From: an uncultured Bacteroidota bacterium
GTDB lineage: Bacteria > Bacteroidota > Bacteroidia > Chitinophagales > Chitinophagaceae
DNA length: 8,757 nt
Direction of reading: 5' to 3'
NCBI GenBank assembly: GCA_903912435.1
Contig: CAIWHI010000009.1
Span: 1 to 8,757 of the forward strand
The notes beneath the pieces are model-generated. The model did not search any database. It worked only from the letters and a program-made list of their open reading frames with translations, and was not told where the DNA came from. Of this stretch, positions 1-6,217 are shown in pieces (position 1 is the stretch's first letter; the number at the start of each line of letters is the position of its first letter). The translations under genes were made by a program, and so were the position numbers.

Positions 1-699
1 AAAGTATTAACTGCAGTATTAGAGTATAATAATGGAAGGGTTCCGGTAGTTTGTGGTATAGGAGGAAATGATACTGCCGAAGTAGTTCGCCTGTTGCATG
101 AATATGATTTAAGTGGGGTAGTTGCCATATTGAGTGTAGCTCCCTATTACAACCGTCCTACCCAGGAAGGAATCTACCAACATTTCAAGGCTGTTGCAGC
201 AGCTACTGATAAGCCAATTATACTTTATAATGTTCCAGGTCGCACAGGTAGTAATATTTTACCCGCCACAGCATTAAGGCTTGCGGCTGAGTGTAAAAAT
301 ATAGTTTCCATAAAAGAGGCAAGTGGTAGCATTGTTCAGGCTATGGAGCTAATAAAGAATAAGCCAGCCGATTTCGTGGTGCTTTCCGGCGATGATAATC
401 TGGTGCTGGCACAGATGGCTATTGGGATGGAAGGGGTGATTTCAGTGGCTGCAAATTGCTTTCCTGATGAGTTTACAGAAATGGTAAACCTTGCTATGGT
501 AGGTAAATATGATAAGGCAAGAAAAATTCATTATAAATTATTAGAAGGCTTAGACCTCCTTTTTGTAGAAGGTAATCCCCCCGGTGTCAAATGTGCCTTA
601 AATCACATGGGTATTTGTGAAAATGTATTCAGATTACCAGTAGTGCCTGTAAGTGAGAGTACAAATAAGAAGATTGGAGATTTTATTAAGACACTTTAG
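1..699 (+). CDS. dapA: 4-hydroxy-tetrahydrodipicolinate synthase (DapA), 5'-truncated by the window edge
   Basis: DapA condenses pyruvate with aspartate-4-semialdehyde, the first committed step of the diaminopimelate/lysine pathway, in the cytoplasm. The frame is open from base 1, and 232 residues precede the TAG stop. Counting from the first visible residue, the family signatures are PYYNRPTQEG (48-57, with the active-site Tyr at 50), YNVPGRTG (76-83, Tyr76 equivalent to E. coli Tyr133, Arg81 to Arg138) and the Schiff-base lysine in SIKEASG (Lys105, equivalent to Lys161). LSGDD and the C-terminal FVEGNPPGVK block are also present. The offset to E. coli numbering is about 57 residues, so the missing N-terminus should contain the Thr-Thr pair of the active site. 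The TTG at 94 is an internal leucine, not the start, because the residues before it (PVVCGIGGNDTAEVV) match the family. The gene converges on the cytochrome-like gene and ends at a strong hairpin. I see no defect in it; identification as DapA rather than another class I aldolase-like lyase (NanA, KDG aldolase) rests on overall similarity. Confidence 0.95.
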   Translation, partial: KVLTAVLEYNNGRVPVVCGIGGNDTAEVVRLLHEYDLSGVVAILSVAPYYNRPTQEGIYQHFKAVAAATDKPIILYNVPGRTGSNILPATALRLAAECKNIVSIKEASGSIVQAMELIKNKPADFVVLSGDDNLVLAQMAIGMEGVISVAANCFPDEFTEMVNLAMVGKYDKARKIHYKLLEGLDLLFVEGNPPGVKCALNHMGICENVFRLPVVPVSESTNKKIGDFIKTL

Positions 700-733
700 T
701 ATTACTGAGCATCCAGTTGAATAGATAATTATT

Positions 734-776
734 AAAAGCAGAAATGATGTCGCCGGTTGACATCATTTCTGCTTTT
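734..776 (+). terminator. Intrinsic terminator of dapA, probably bidirectional
   Basis: A perfect 18-bp inverted repeat, AAAAGCAGAAATGATGTC (734-751) and its reverse complement (759-776), encloses the 7-nt loop GCCGGTT. The right arm ends in TTTT and the left arm begins with AAAA, so the hairpin has a short U tail on either strand. It lies 34 bp past the dapA stop, between convergent genes, where a shared terminator is expected. The stem is long and AT-rich compared with a typical GC-rich terminator. Confidence 0.85.
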
Positions 777-893
777 AGAATGCATATAATAGTTTTGTCA
801 AAATCGCCTGAATATAAACCTGCGAATGCCCAATACACCAAACTCAATGGGGCGCAATGTTCCAAAAATGCGTTTTAACTTTTACCTTTTACC
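777..893. other. Convergent intergenic spacer with heptamer repeats
   Basis: No gene is visible here. The side next to the cytochrome-like gene's stop codon carries three head-to-tail heptamers on the plus strand: TTTTAAC (873-879), TTTTACC (880-886) and TTTTACC (887-893). The last one abuts the stop. A plus-strand TAGTTTTG (790-797) matches the Bacteroidota -7 element but has no gene downstream on that strand. I cannot assign a function to the spacer. Confidence 0.5.
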
Positions 894-1295
894 TTAATTC
901 TCCGGTGCCCCCTCGTGTATCCATTTTAAAATAGTATTCCGCTTGCATGAATCAAGGATATATGTAGGTGGCATGGGCAAGGCACCCGTACTATGAAGGA
1001 TGCAATGGTACAATTTTGAGCCATATATGCCATCTCCCCTAAACCCATTTACGAGGTAGGTTTTGAGAGAAGTGAAATCTTCAAGGTCAAGACCACCTCC
1101 TGTAGTTACAGCAGTACCATGGCAGCTATAGCAGTTAGCCTGTAATATGGGTTTTACCCTAGTGGCATAAGAAACATTGGTGGTATCACAACTATCTACC
1201 ACTACAGGTGGTGGAATAACTTTTATTATCTCTGTCTTGTGAGTACAAGCACAAATAGTTATCAAAATGGCAATTATTGGTATTAGATTCCGCAT
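894..1295 (-). CDS. Small monoheme cytochrome c-like lipoprotein
   Basis: This predicted lipoprotein of 133 residues has a single c-type heme site. An N-terminal hydrophobic stretch (residues 4-15) leads to a lipobox-like I-C-A-C, giving Cys17 as the probable lipidated residue; a proline-rich linker follows (28-30). The heme-binding CYSCH is at 55-59, in the context KPILQANCYSCHG, which is typical of the planctomycete-type/DUF1549-associated cytochrome C domain found in many Bacteroidota lipoproteins. LPMPP (106-110) provides a likely axial methionine (Met108), and the C-terminus KWIHEGAPEN is characteristic of the same group. Extra cysteines at 36, 98 and 117 are not part of the heme motif. 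The likely location is the periplasm or outer membrane, with a role in electron transfer or redox sensing; the partner is unknown. It starts 69 bp after the stop of the beta-helix gene, with a hairpin in the gap and no convincing promoter of its own, so it may depend on read-through. The heme-domain call is firm; the role is not. Confidence 0.82.
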   Translation of the reverse strand: MRNLIPIIAILITICACTHKTEIIKVIPPPVVVDSCDTTNVSYATRVKPILQANCYSCHGTAVTTGGGLDLEDFTSLKTYLVNGFRGDGIYGSKLYHCILHSTGALPMPPTYILDSCKRNTILKWIHEGAPEN

Positions 1296-1309
1296 ATCTA
1301 TAAAATGAT

Positions 1310-1335
1310 GCAGGCCTGATAGAAATCAGGCCTGC
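1310..1335 (-). terminator. Hairpin between beta-helix and cytochrome-like genes (weak terminator or processing/attenuation site)
   Basis: GCAGGCCTGAT (1310-1320) and ATCAGGCCTGC (1325-1335) form a perfect 11-bp stem with a 4-nt loop. In the minus-strand direction the stem is followed by ATCATTTTATAG, so there is only a short, displaced T run instead of a uridine tract directly at the stem. It starts about 30 nt after the beta-helix stop codon and ends 14 nt before the cytochrome-like start codon. It probably reduces, rather than abolishes, transcription into the cytochrome-like gene, or stabilises the 3' end of the upstream message. Confidence 0.65.
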
Positions 1336-1364
1336 CAAATTAAAACTACACACTTTTTAAAATG

Positions 1365-3224
1365 TTATTTAATAACGCTCAGCCTTAAAGTTTTTACTTT
1401 ATTGTCAGCGATAATCGATATTACATAAACACCACTAGTTAATTCGTCTGTATTGAATTCAATCATTTCAGTACCAACACTCATTTCGCCATTGTAAATT
1501 TCTTTTACAATTTTACCTGTAAGGTCAAGGATGTTGATTTTTACAACACCATTGTGCTTGATAGCTAACATTAAAGTAGCATTACCATTAGTTGGGTTAG
1601 GATAAACCTTAGCATTACCTAAAGAAGAATTACCTACAAATGAAACACCTACGTTAGTATCAATAGGAGGAGCTACATAACAAGTAGTATCATAGCTTGT
1701 ATTGTTAGGGTTGAAATTACACCAGCCGTTCATCCAGTTGTCGGTAGTATGACCAGTACCAGAGAATGCACCGATATAGTTAACTTTAGAGAAGAAAGGA
1801 TTGTTTGCTTTGTTATTAGTGAAATCAGGAGGAGTAGTAGGAACATTGTAATGTGCATAAGCACCTGAAGTATCGGTATTGATTGGGTTATTAGGATTAA
1901 ATGCATGGGCAGCATTGTAAACGATAGGTGAAGTACTTGTTGGAACCATACCTGGGCTTGTTAAATTGAATGGGTTACCAAGGCGAACACCAGTTTGCTC
2001 AGTTGCATAGAATTTGTTGTTGTAAGAAGGATTAGTAATCCAGCTAATTGGACCTGCAAAACCAGATAATGTCATCCAGTCTGTACCTGCAGATGAAGTA
2101 TCAGCCATAGTGTTTGTTGGAGTCAATGAACGTGCACCATCCTTTACGAACACTACATTCTTATTGAATGGATTAGACTGCATACCAGCGATAATGTTAT
2201 TACGGAACTGCTGAACGCCATTACCAATATTTGCAACTGTAGAACCAAAAGAAGCAGATGATTCATCAATTAACACACCTGCAGGATAACCAGCAAGAAC
2301 GCTGTTCAGGATGCTGATAGCACTACCACGACGGATATGGGCACCTGCAACAAACTGAGGATCGTAAGCAGTAGATGAAGGACTTACTAATGGACCGATA
2401 ACTGTACAGTTAGAGAAAACTGGTTTAGTGATTTTTGAAGTATCACCAGCTAAACCTGTAGCAGTACCAGACTGGTAGCTATCACTTTCAAAACCTTTAG
2501 AACCTGACTGGTCAGCAGCAAATGGATCCCTAAGACCTACCATGAACTGGTTCATACCGTTGTAACCATTGTCTGTATCGAAATCATCATCCCAGCCAGC
2601 GAAGGCTACCATGTATTTACCATTTACTGAACCACCAAACCACTCATAGCTATCATCGCCTGAGTAAGATACCTGGATATGGTCAATCTTGGTTGCATCA
2701 CCTACGCCACAAAAAGTAAGACCATTGATTTCATTGTTTGGAGAGAATGCGATACCTGGGAACTCAATACGAACAAAGTGCATTTCACCACTGTTATCGT
2801 GAGTATCAGTACCACCATATAAAGAACGTGGACCACCTTCAACCTGAGATTGACCACCATTCCAGTTTACTGGAGAATAACCACATAAAATGATACCACC
2901 CCAATCACCATAAGTTCGAGAACCTACAGGTTGGTTTGAAGTAAAGATAATTGGGCTTGTAGCAGTACCCATAGCCATAATTTTAGCACCACGCTCTACT
3001 ATAAGTGAGCCTTTTGAATCCTTATCACCTTTGATGATAACTCCTGGATCGATGGTTAGGGTAGCGCCTGTAGTTACATAAACATAACCATGTAACAAAT
3101 ACTGCTTGTCGCAAGTCCAATGTGTGTTTGTGGAGATGCTGTCAGACACAGTAACTACTGTGTAGGCAAATGAATTGCTGATTGATGCTATCAATAAGCA
3201 CAATAAAAGGAAATTTTTCTTCAT
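1365..3224 (-). CDS. Secreted beta-helix-like protein with T9SS type A C-terminal sorting domain
   Basis: The protein has 619 residues from the chosen ATG at 3224. A further in-frame ATG at 3251 was rejected because it lies inside the -7 promoter box and before the signal peptide. Residues 1-20 are a Sec signal (MKKNF, hydrophobic core, cleavage near SFA). Residues about 45-120 resemble a right-handed beta-helix start (TTGATLTIDPGVIIKG, GSLIVERGAKIMAMGT, PIIFTSN, GDWGGIILCG). Residues 145-230 hold NSGEMHFVRIEF, NEINGLTFCGVG and an acidic run WDDDFDTDNG (211-220) that could bind metal. The C-terminal 80 residues are a type A sorting domain: VYPNPTNGNATL (540-551), LDLTGKIVKEI and LTSGVYVISI, ending KTLRLSVIK. 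It should be exported by T9SS and anchored at the surface or released. Its partner is probably the TonB receptor encoded immediately upstream. Such paired proteins are widespread in Bacteroidota, but I do not know a proven function. Frequent TTC, AAC and TAC codons in the passages I translated hint at high expression. Confidence 0.88.
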   Translation of the reverse strand: MKKNFLLLCLLIASISNSFAYTVVTVSDSISTNTHWTCDKQYLLHGYVYVTTGATLTIDPGVIIKGDKDSKGSLIVERGAKIMAMGTATSPIIFTSNQPVGSRTYGDWGGIILCGYSPVNWNGGQSQVEGGPRSLYGGTDTHDNSGEMHFVRIEFPGIAFSPNNEINGLTFCGVGDATKIDHIQVSYSGDDSYEWFGGSVNGKYMVAFAGWDDDFDTDNGYNGMNQFMVGLRDPFAADQSGSKGFESDSYQSGTATGLAGDTSKITKPVFSNCTVIGPLVSPSSTAYDPQFVAGAHIRRGSAISILNSVLAGYPAGVLIDESSASFGSTVANIGNGVQQFRNNIIAGMQSNPFNKNVVFVKDGARSLTPTNTMADTSSAGTDWMTLSGFAGPISWITNPSYNNKFYATEQTGVRLGNPFNLTSPGMVPTSTSPIVYNAAHAFNPNNPINTDTSGAYAHYNVPTTPPDFTNNKANNPFFSKVNYIGAFSGTGHTTDNWMNGWCNFNPNNTSYDTTCYVAPPIDTNVGVSFVGNSSLGNAKVYPNPTNGNATLMLAIKHNGVVKINILDLTGKIVKEIYNGEMSVGTEMIEFNTDELTSGVYVISIIADNKVKTLRLSVIK

Positions 3225-3248
3225 AATCTTTGTTTTAAAATTTTGATG

Positions 3249-3256
3249 CAAAAGTA
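3249..3256 (-). promoter_or_regulatory. -7 promoter element (TACTTTTG) of the beta-helix gene
   Basis: On the minus strand TACTTTTG matches the Bacteroidota sigma-70 element TAnnTTTG exactly. It ends 24 nt before the ATG at 3224, leaving an A-rich leader (AAAACAAAGATT before the ATG) without a Shine-Dalgarno sequence, as is usual in this phylum. I find no clear -33 TTTG at the normal spacing; that region is occupied by the last units of the 11-bp repeat array, which fits activator-dependent transcription. Confidence 0.72.
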
Positions 3257-3271
3257 GGTTTGTTTGAAATT

Positions 3272-3326
3272 AATTATGTTAACAATGGATTATCAAAGTA
3301 TTATCTGAATATTAAGGAATTGTTAC
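3272..3326 (-). promoter_or_regulatory. Array of five 11-bp direct repeats upstream of the beta-helix gene (putative OmpR/PhoB-type operator)
   Basis: Read on the minus strand from 3326, five consecutive 11-mers begin GTAACA, TTAATA, ATAATA, ATAATC and TTAACA, so every unit has TAAY at positions 2-5. The array starts 4 nt after the receptor's stop codon, fills most of the gap between the two genes and ends 15 nt before the -7 box, overlapping the -33 region. The 11-bp head-to-tail spacing is what PhoB-family (OmpR class) response regulators bind, and TTAACA-like units at this period are the known B. subtilis PhoP box. Binding here is inferred. The first 16 nt (3326-3311) are identical to a site in front of the receptor gene. 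Confidence 0.62.
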
Positions 3327-3330
3327 CAGC

Positions 3331-6180
3331 TTAAATTTTAATTTTTAAACCCAGACTATAATACCTGCCAGGATAGTAGGTTTTATAGTCTACATCATTT
3401 TTAGAATCAAATTTGTTATCCCTGTTTGCATCTTTCATAAAGACAACTCTTGAACCTAATAGGTTCTGGACACCAAAATTGAGGATATAGCGTTTGCGGA
3501 ACATTTTAGATATGGTAAAATCTAATGACTGGAAGGGCATTTCGCCTATGCTTTCACCACCTGAATTTGTAGTACCCACGGCATACATCCTTGGTCCGTA
3601 AACATTATATAATAAGGAACCTTGTAGCCCTTGTTTTTCACTCTGGTAGTAAAGCCCAAGGTTGACAATGTATGGAGACTGACCCTGGATGCTGGATTGT
3701 GGTATTACATTTTTAATCTGGCTAGAGTCGATATTCATTACACTCTTTGCAAGGGCTAGGTTGCCTACTAATGCGAAGTCTTTAAAGATGTCCGTTTTGA
3801 ATTTATCATCTATAAATGCCAGACTTTTTCTTACATCTACTTCCAACCCGTAGCAGTATGCATTATCAGCATTAATAAAAGTAAAGGTACGGCTGTCACT
3901 ACCACTACCCGGAACTACAACTTTCTGTATCGGGTTGGTAAATGATTTATAGAACCCTCCTATTTGTATCATTTCGCCAATACCTGGGTAGAATTCATAT
4001 CTCAAATCCAGATTCTGAATTTCGGCAACTTTAAGTGTATCACCATTGTTTGATTTGTTTCGGGTGGCGGTTGTCTTAAATAAAGAACCCTTTACGCCCG
4101 CTAATTCATCGAAATCGTAATAGTAAGTAGGAGCCCACTCCCTGAATTCAGGACGATTTAGTGTTTTGCCATAAGCTACACGCAGAAGTTTTTTATCGGT
4201 AAATGTATAAGTAAGGTTGGCCGATGGTAATAGGAATTTGGTAATATTATTAGGATGGATTGGTGTGGTATCCTGATTGATATAGCCTGTTAGCCCTTGT
4301 TCATTGTATTCATACCTTGCACCGCCTATTACTGAAATATGTCGGCCTATTGGTAGTTTTAATGAAATGTAGCTGGCGATCAATTTATTTGTTCCATCAT
4401 ATTTATCATAGGGGTTGGTTGCTTCCTGAATTTTAAATTTACTATTACTATCAATATTTGCGTTGTCAAAGATTGTATTGATAGGCAATCCTTTTAGGGT
4501 GAAAGCGGCTGCACCGGGCTTAATGGTATAGCCAAATTGCCTCATTTTAAAGCTTCTTGATTTATATTCAATGAAATTACCTGCATTTACATCGAATGTA
4601 TATTTCTTTTTAATAGTTATTTGCTGCGAAAATTGGTGATTAAAGCTGTAAGTTTTTTCATACAGGGTAGAGTAGAGACGGCCACCACCATTTATAGGAT
4701 CCACAGATGCTGCAATCTGGGCTTTATACAAAGAATCAGGGTCTGTTTGCGCCTTGGTATACTTTATACGTCTTAAATCTGGCTGGTTTTTGAATAGGTC
4801 GCTATAGCCTAATGTCCAGGTATATCTTCTTGTGTCTTTTTTGTTTTTGTGCGTACCTGTTAATTCTGTTGCATAAGTAGCCCTGCTTTCATAACCTATT
4901 GAATAAGCTCTTTGATCAACATCTGTAGCTGCTCCGGTATCCCTGATACTATTACGCAGTGTAACGGTTGAGGTACCTATTTGGTTGTATAAATTTCTGA
5001 ATTCAAATTTAGAATTACCTACTGTTACACCTACATTATCCATAATGCCGGCACTTACATTGGTTACAGACTTCTGGTCATTGTAATTATATGACCTTGT
5101 CAATGAATCCCAATCTTGCCTGTGAATCTGGGTATTTGTTTTTGTATTTGAATAAACTACCCCCAGGGTATTACCAATTTTAAGGTTTTTTAATTTCCAA
5201 ACATTTGATACAGAACCCGAAAACCTTAAATCGGGAGAAAGTTTAGAAGTTGATATACCCCAATCATTACCAAATGAACGTGACCACGTGCCAATATTGG
5301 CTTTGTAATTGGGCAGGCTTGAGGATAACAACCCTGGAATACCATTAGGTATAGACCTTTTACCATCATCATATCCCATCCAATCTGAGCCTCCTTGTTT
5401 GCCGTAGCTACCGGTAGTGCCGGTAGAAAATTCCCTTGATGAACTTTGAAGGCTAACAGTATACTGGTTTTTATCTGTAATACAGGTACTGTACACTTTG
5501 GCCATACCGCCTGCAAAATCTCCGGGAAGTTCAGGTGAAGGTGCTTTGTAAATCAATAGACGGTCAATAAGACCTGCCGGGATAATATCGAATGAGAATG
5601 ATTTTTTATCAGCCTCACTACTAGGTGTGCTGGCATCGTTAAGCCAAACGGTATTATAACGGTCGGGTAGTCCCCTGATAATGATAAAGCGATCATCCTG
5701 TATGGTGACACCTGGAATACGTTTTACTACATCGGCAGCGTTTCTATCCAATGTCTTAGAAATCTGGGCTGCACTCGTGCCACTTACTATAGTGGTGCTG
5801 TTTTTTATCTCATTGATTACTGAGTTTTCGGTATTAGTAATCCTTACTGCCTTGATTACGTGGTCGGTTAATTCAATTGTTTCAGGCATCATCTTAACAT
5901 CAAGGTTTACTTCATTTTTACCCTCAAATTTTACTGTTTGCTTGAACGCAGTATACCCGGTATAATTGAATACTATTTCATAATTCCCATCAGGAATATC
6001 GGTAATTTCATACTTTCCGTCAAAATCGGTAACGTTTCCTTTACCGGTTCCGGTAATGGTAATTACCACACCTGTAAGTGGAGAATTGTTTTTAGAGTCA
6101 TTCACAACCCCCCTGATAATTCCCCCAAATGAGGAAATTGTGGAAACCAGGAATAAAAAAGTGTAGAAATATTTCTGCAT
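3331..6180 (-). CDS. TonB-dependent outer-membrane receptor with N-terminal carboxypeptidase-regulatory-like domain
   Basis: This is an outer-membrane active-transport barrel powered by TonB-ExbBD. From the ATG at 6180 it has 949 residues. An in-frame ATG at 6219 was rejected because it lies upstream of the -7 box and would put 13 polar residues before the signal peptide (1-19, MQKYFYTFLFL core). Order of domains: a carboxypeptidase-regulatory-like beta-sandwich at about 21-97 (IIRGVVNDSKNNSPLTGVVI, VTDFDGKYEITDIPDGNYEI); a short linker with a TonB-box-like stretch (about 105-114); a plug at about 122-235 (DVVKRIPGVTI, RFIIIRGLPDRYNTVWLND, ELPGDFAGG); then a beta-barrel of roughly 700 residues with alternating aromatic strands, ending YYSLGLKIKI. 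The length is normal for the family. It resembles the Oar-like/general TonB receptor group more than SusC, and no SusD gene is adjacent; a secreted beta-helix protein follows instead. The substrate cannot be read from the sequence. Confidence 0.92.
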   Translation of the reverse strand: MQKYFYTFLFLVSTISSFGGIIRGVVNDSKNNSPLTGVVITITGTGKGNVTDFDGKYEITDIPDGNYEIVFNYTGYTAFKQTVKFEGKNEVNLDVKMMPETIELTDHVIKAVRITNTENSVINEIKNSTTIVSGTSAAQISKTLDRNAADVVKRIPGVTIQDDRFIIIRGLPDRYNTVWLNDASTPSSEADKKSFSFDIIPAGLIDRLLIYKAPSPELPGDFAGGMAKVYSTCITDKNQYTVSLQSSSREFSTGTTGSYGKQGGSDWMGYDDGKRSIPNGIPGLLSSSLPNYKANIGTWSRSFGNDWGISTSKLSPDLRFSGSVSNVWKLKNLKIGNTLGVVYSNTKTNTQIHRQDWDSLTRSYNYNDQKSVTNVSAGIMDNVGVTVGNSKFEFRNLYNQIGTSTVTLRNSIRDTGAATDVDQRAYSIGYESRATYATELTGTHKNKKDTRRYTWTLGYSDLFKNQPDLRRIKYTKAQTDPDSLYKAQIAASVDPINGGGRLYSTLYEKTYSFNHQFSQQITIKKKYTFDVNAGNFIEYKSRSFKMRQFGYTIKPGAAAFTLKGLPINTIFDNANIDSNSKFKIQEATNPYDKYDGTNKLIASYISLKLPIGRHISVIGGARYEYNEQGLTGYINQDTTPIHPNNITKFLLPSANLTYTFTDKKLLRVAYGKTLNRPEFREWAPTYYYDFDELAGVKGSLFKTTATRNKSNNGDTLKVAEIQNLDLRYEFYPGIGEMIQIGGFYKSFTNPIQKVVVPGSGSDSRTFTFINADNAYCYGLEVDVRKSLAFIDDKFKTDIFKDFALVGNLALAKSVMNIDSSQIKNVIPQSSIQGQSPYIVNLGLYYQSEKQGLQGSLLYNVYGPRMYAVGTTNSGGESIGEMPFQSLDFTISKMFRKRYILNFGVQNLLGSRVVFMKDANRDNKFDSKNDVDYKTYYPGRYYSLGLKIKI

Positions 6181-6194
6181 TATTTTTTTTGCTG

Positions 6195-6202
6195 CAAAAA
6201 TA
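6195..6202 (-). promoter_or_regulatory. -7 promoter element (TATTTTTG) of the receptor gene
   Basis: On the minus strand TATTTTTG matches TAnnTTTG, and the following GCAGC resembles the GCATC after the beta-helix gene's box. Only 14 nt, mostly A, separate it from the ATG at 6180. With a normal start site a few bases past the box, the leader would be under about 10 nt, nearly leaderless. This settles the choice of 6180 over the in-frame ATG at 6219. Confidence 0.68.
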
Positions 6203-6217
6203 TGTTCTGCAACATGC

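Noticed and set aside
94..699. DapA starting at the TTG at 94
   Set aside because: The frame is open to base 1, and the 31 upstream residues (including PVVCGIGGNDTAEVV) match the DapA family, so the gene is cut by the window edge and the TTG is an internal leucine.
3225..3251. ATG at 3251 as start of the beta-helix gene
   Set aside because: It would lie inside the -7 box (3249-3256) and add nine polar residues before a standard signal peptide; the ATG at 3224 fits both.
3272..3326. Array read as a CRISPR or as a Fur/palindromic operator
   Set aside because: Units are 11 bp without spacers, which excludes CRISPR; the repeats are direct rather than inverted, unlike Fur boxes.
5226..5516. Minus-strand 96-codon frame inside the receptor gene
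   Set aside because: It is an alternative frame within the receptor coding sequence without coding character.
5681..6132. Plus-strand open frames opposite the receptor's 5' end (5681-5965 and 5938-6132)
   Set aside because: They lie antisense to conserved plug and carboxypeptidase-like domain sequence, have no recognisable motifs and no promoter; they are shadows of the receptor reading frame.
3331..6180. Classical SusC of a polysaccharide utilisation locus
   Set aside because: No SusD homologue, glycoside hydrolase, or SARP/HTCS regulator is present; the adjacent gene is a T9SS beta-helix protein.
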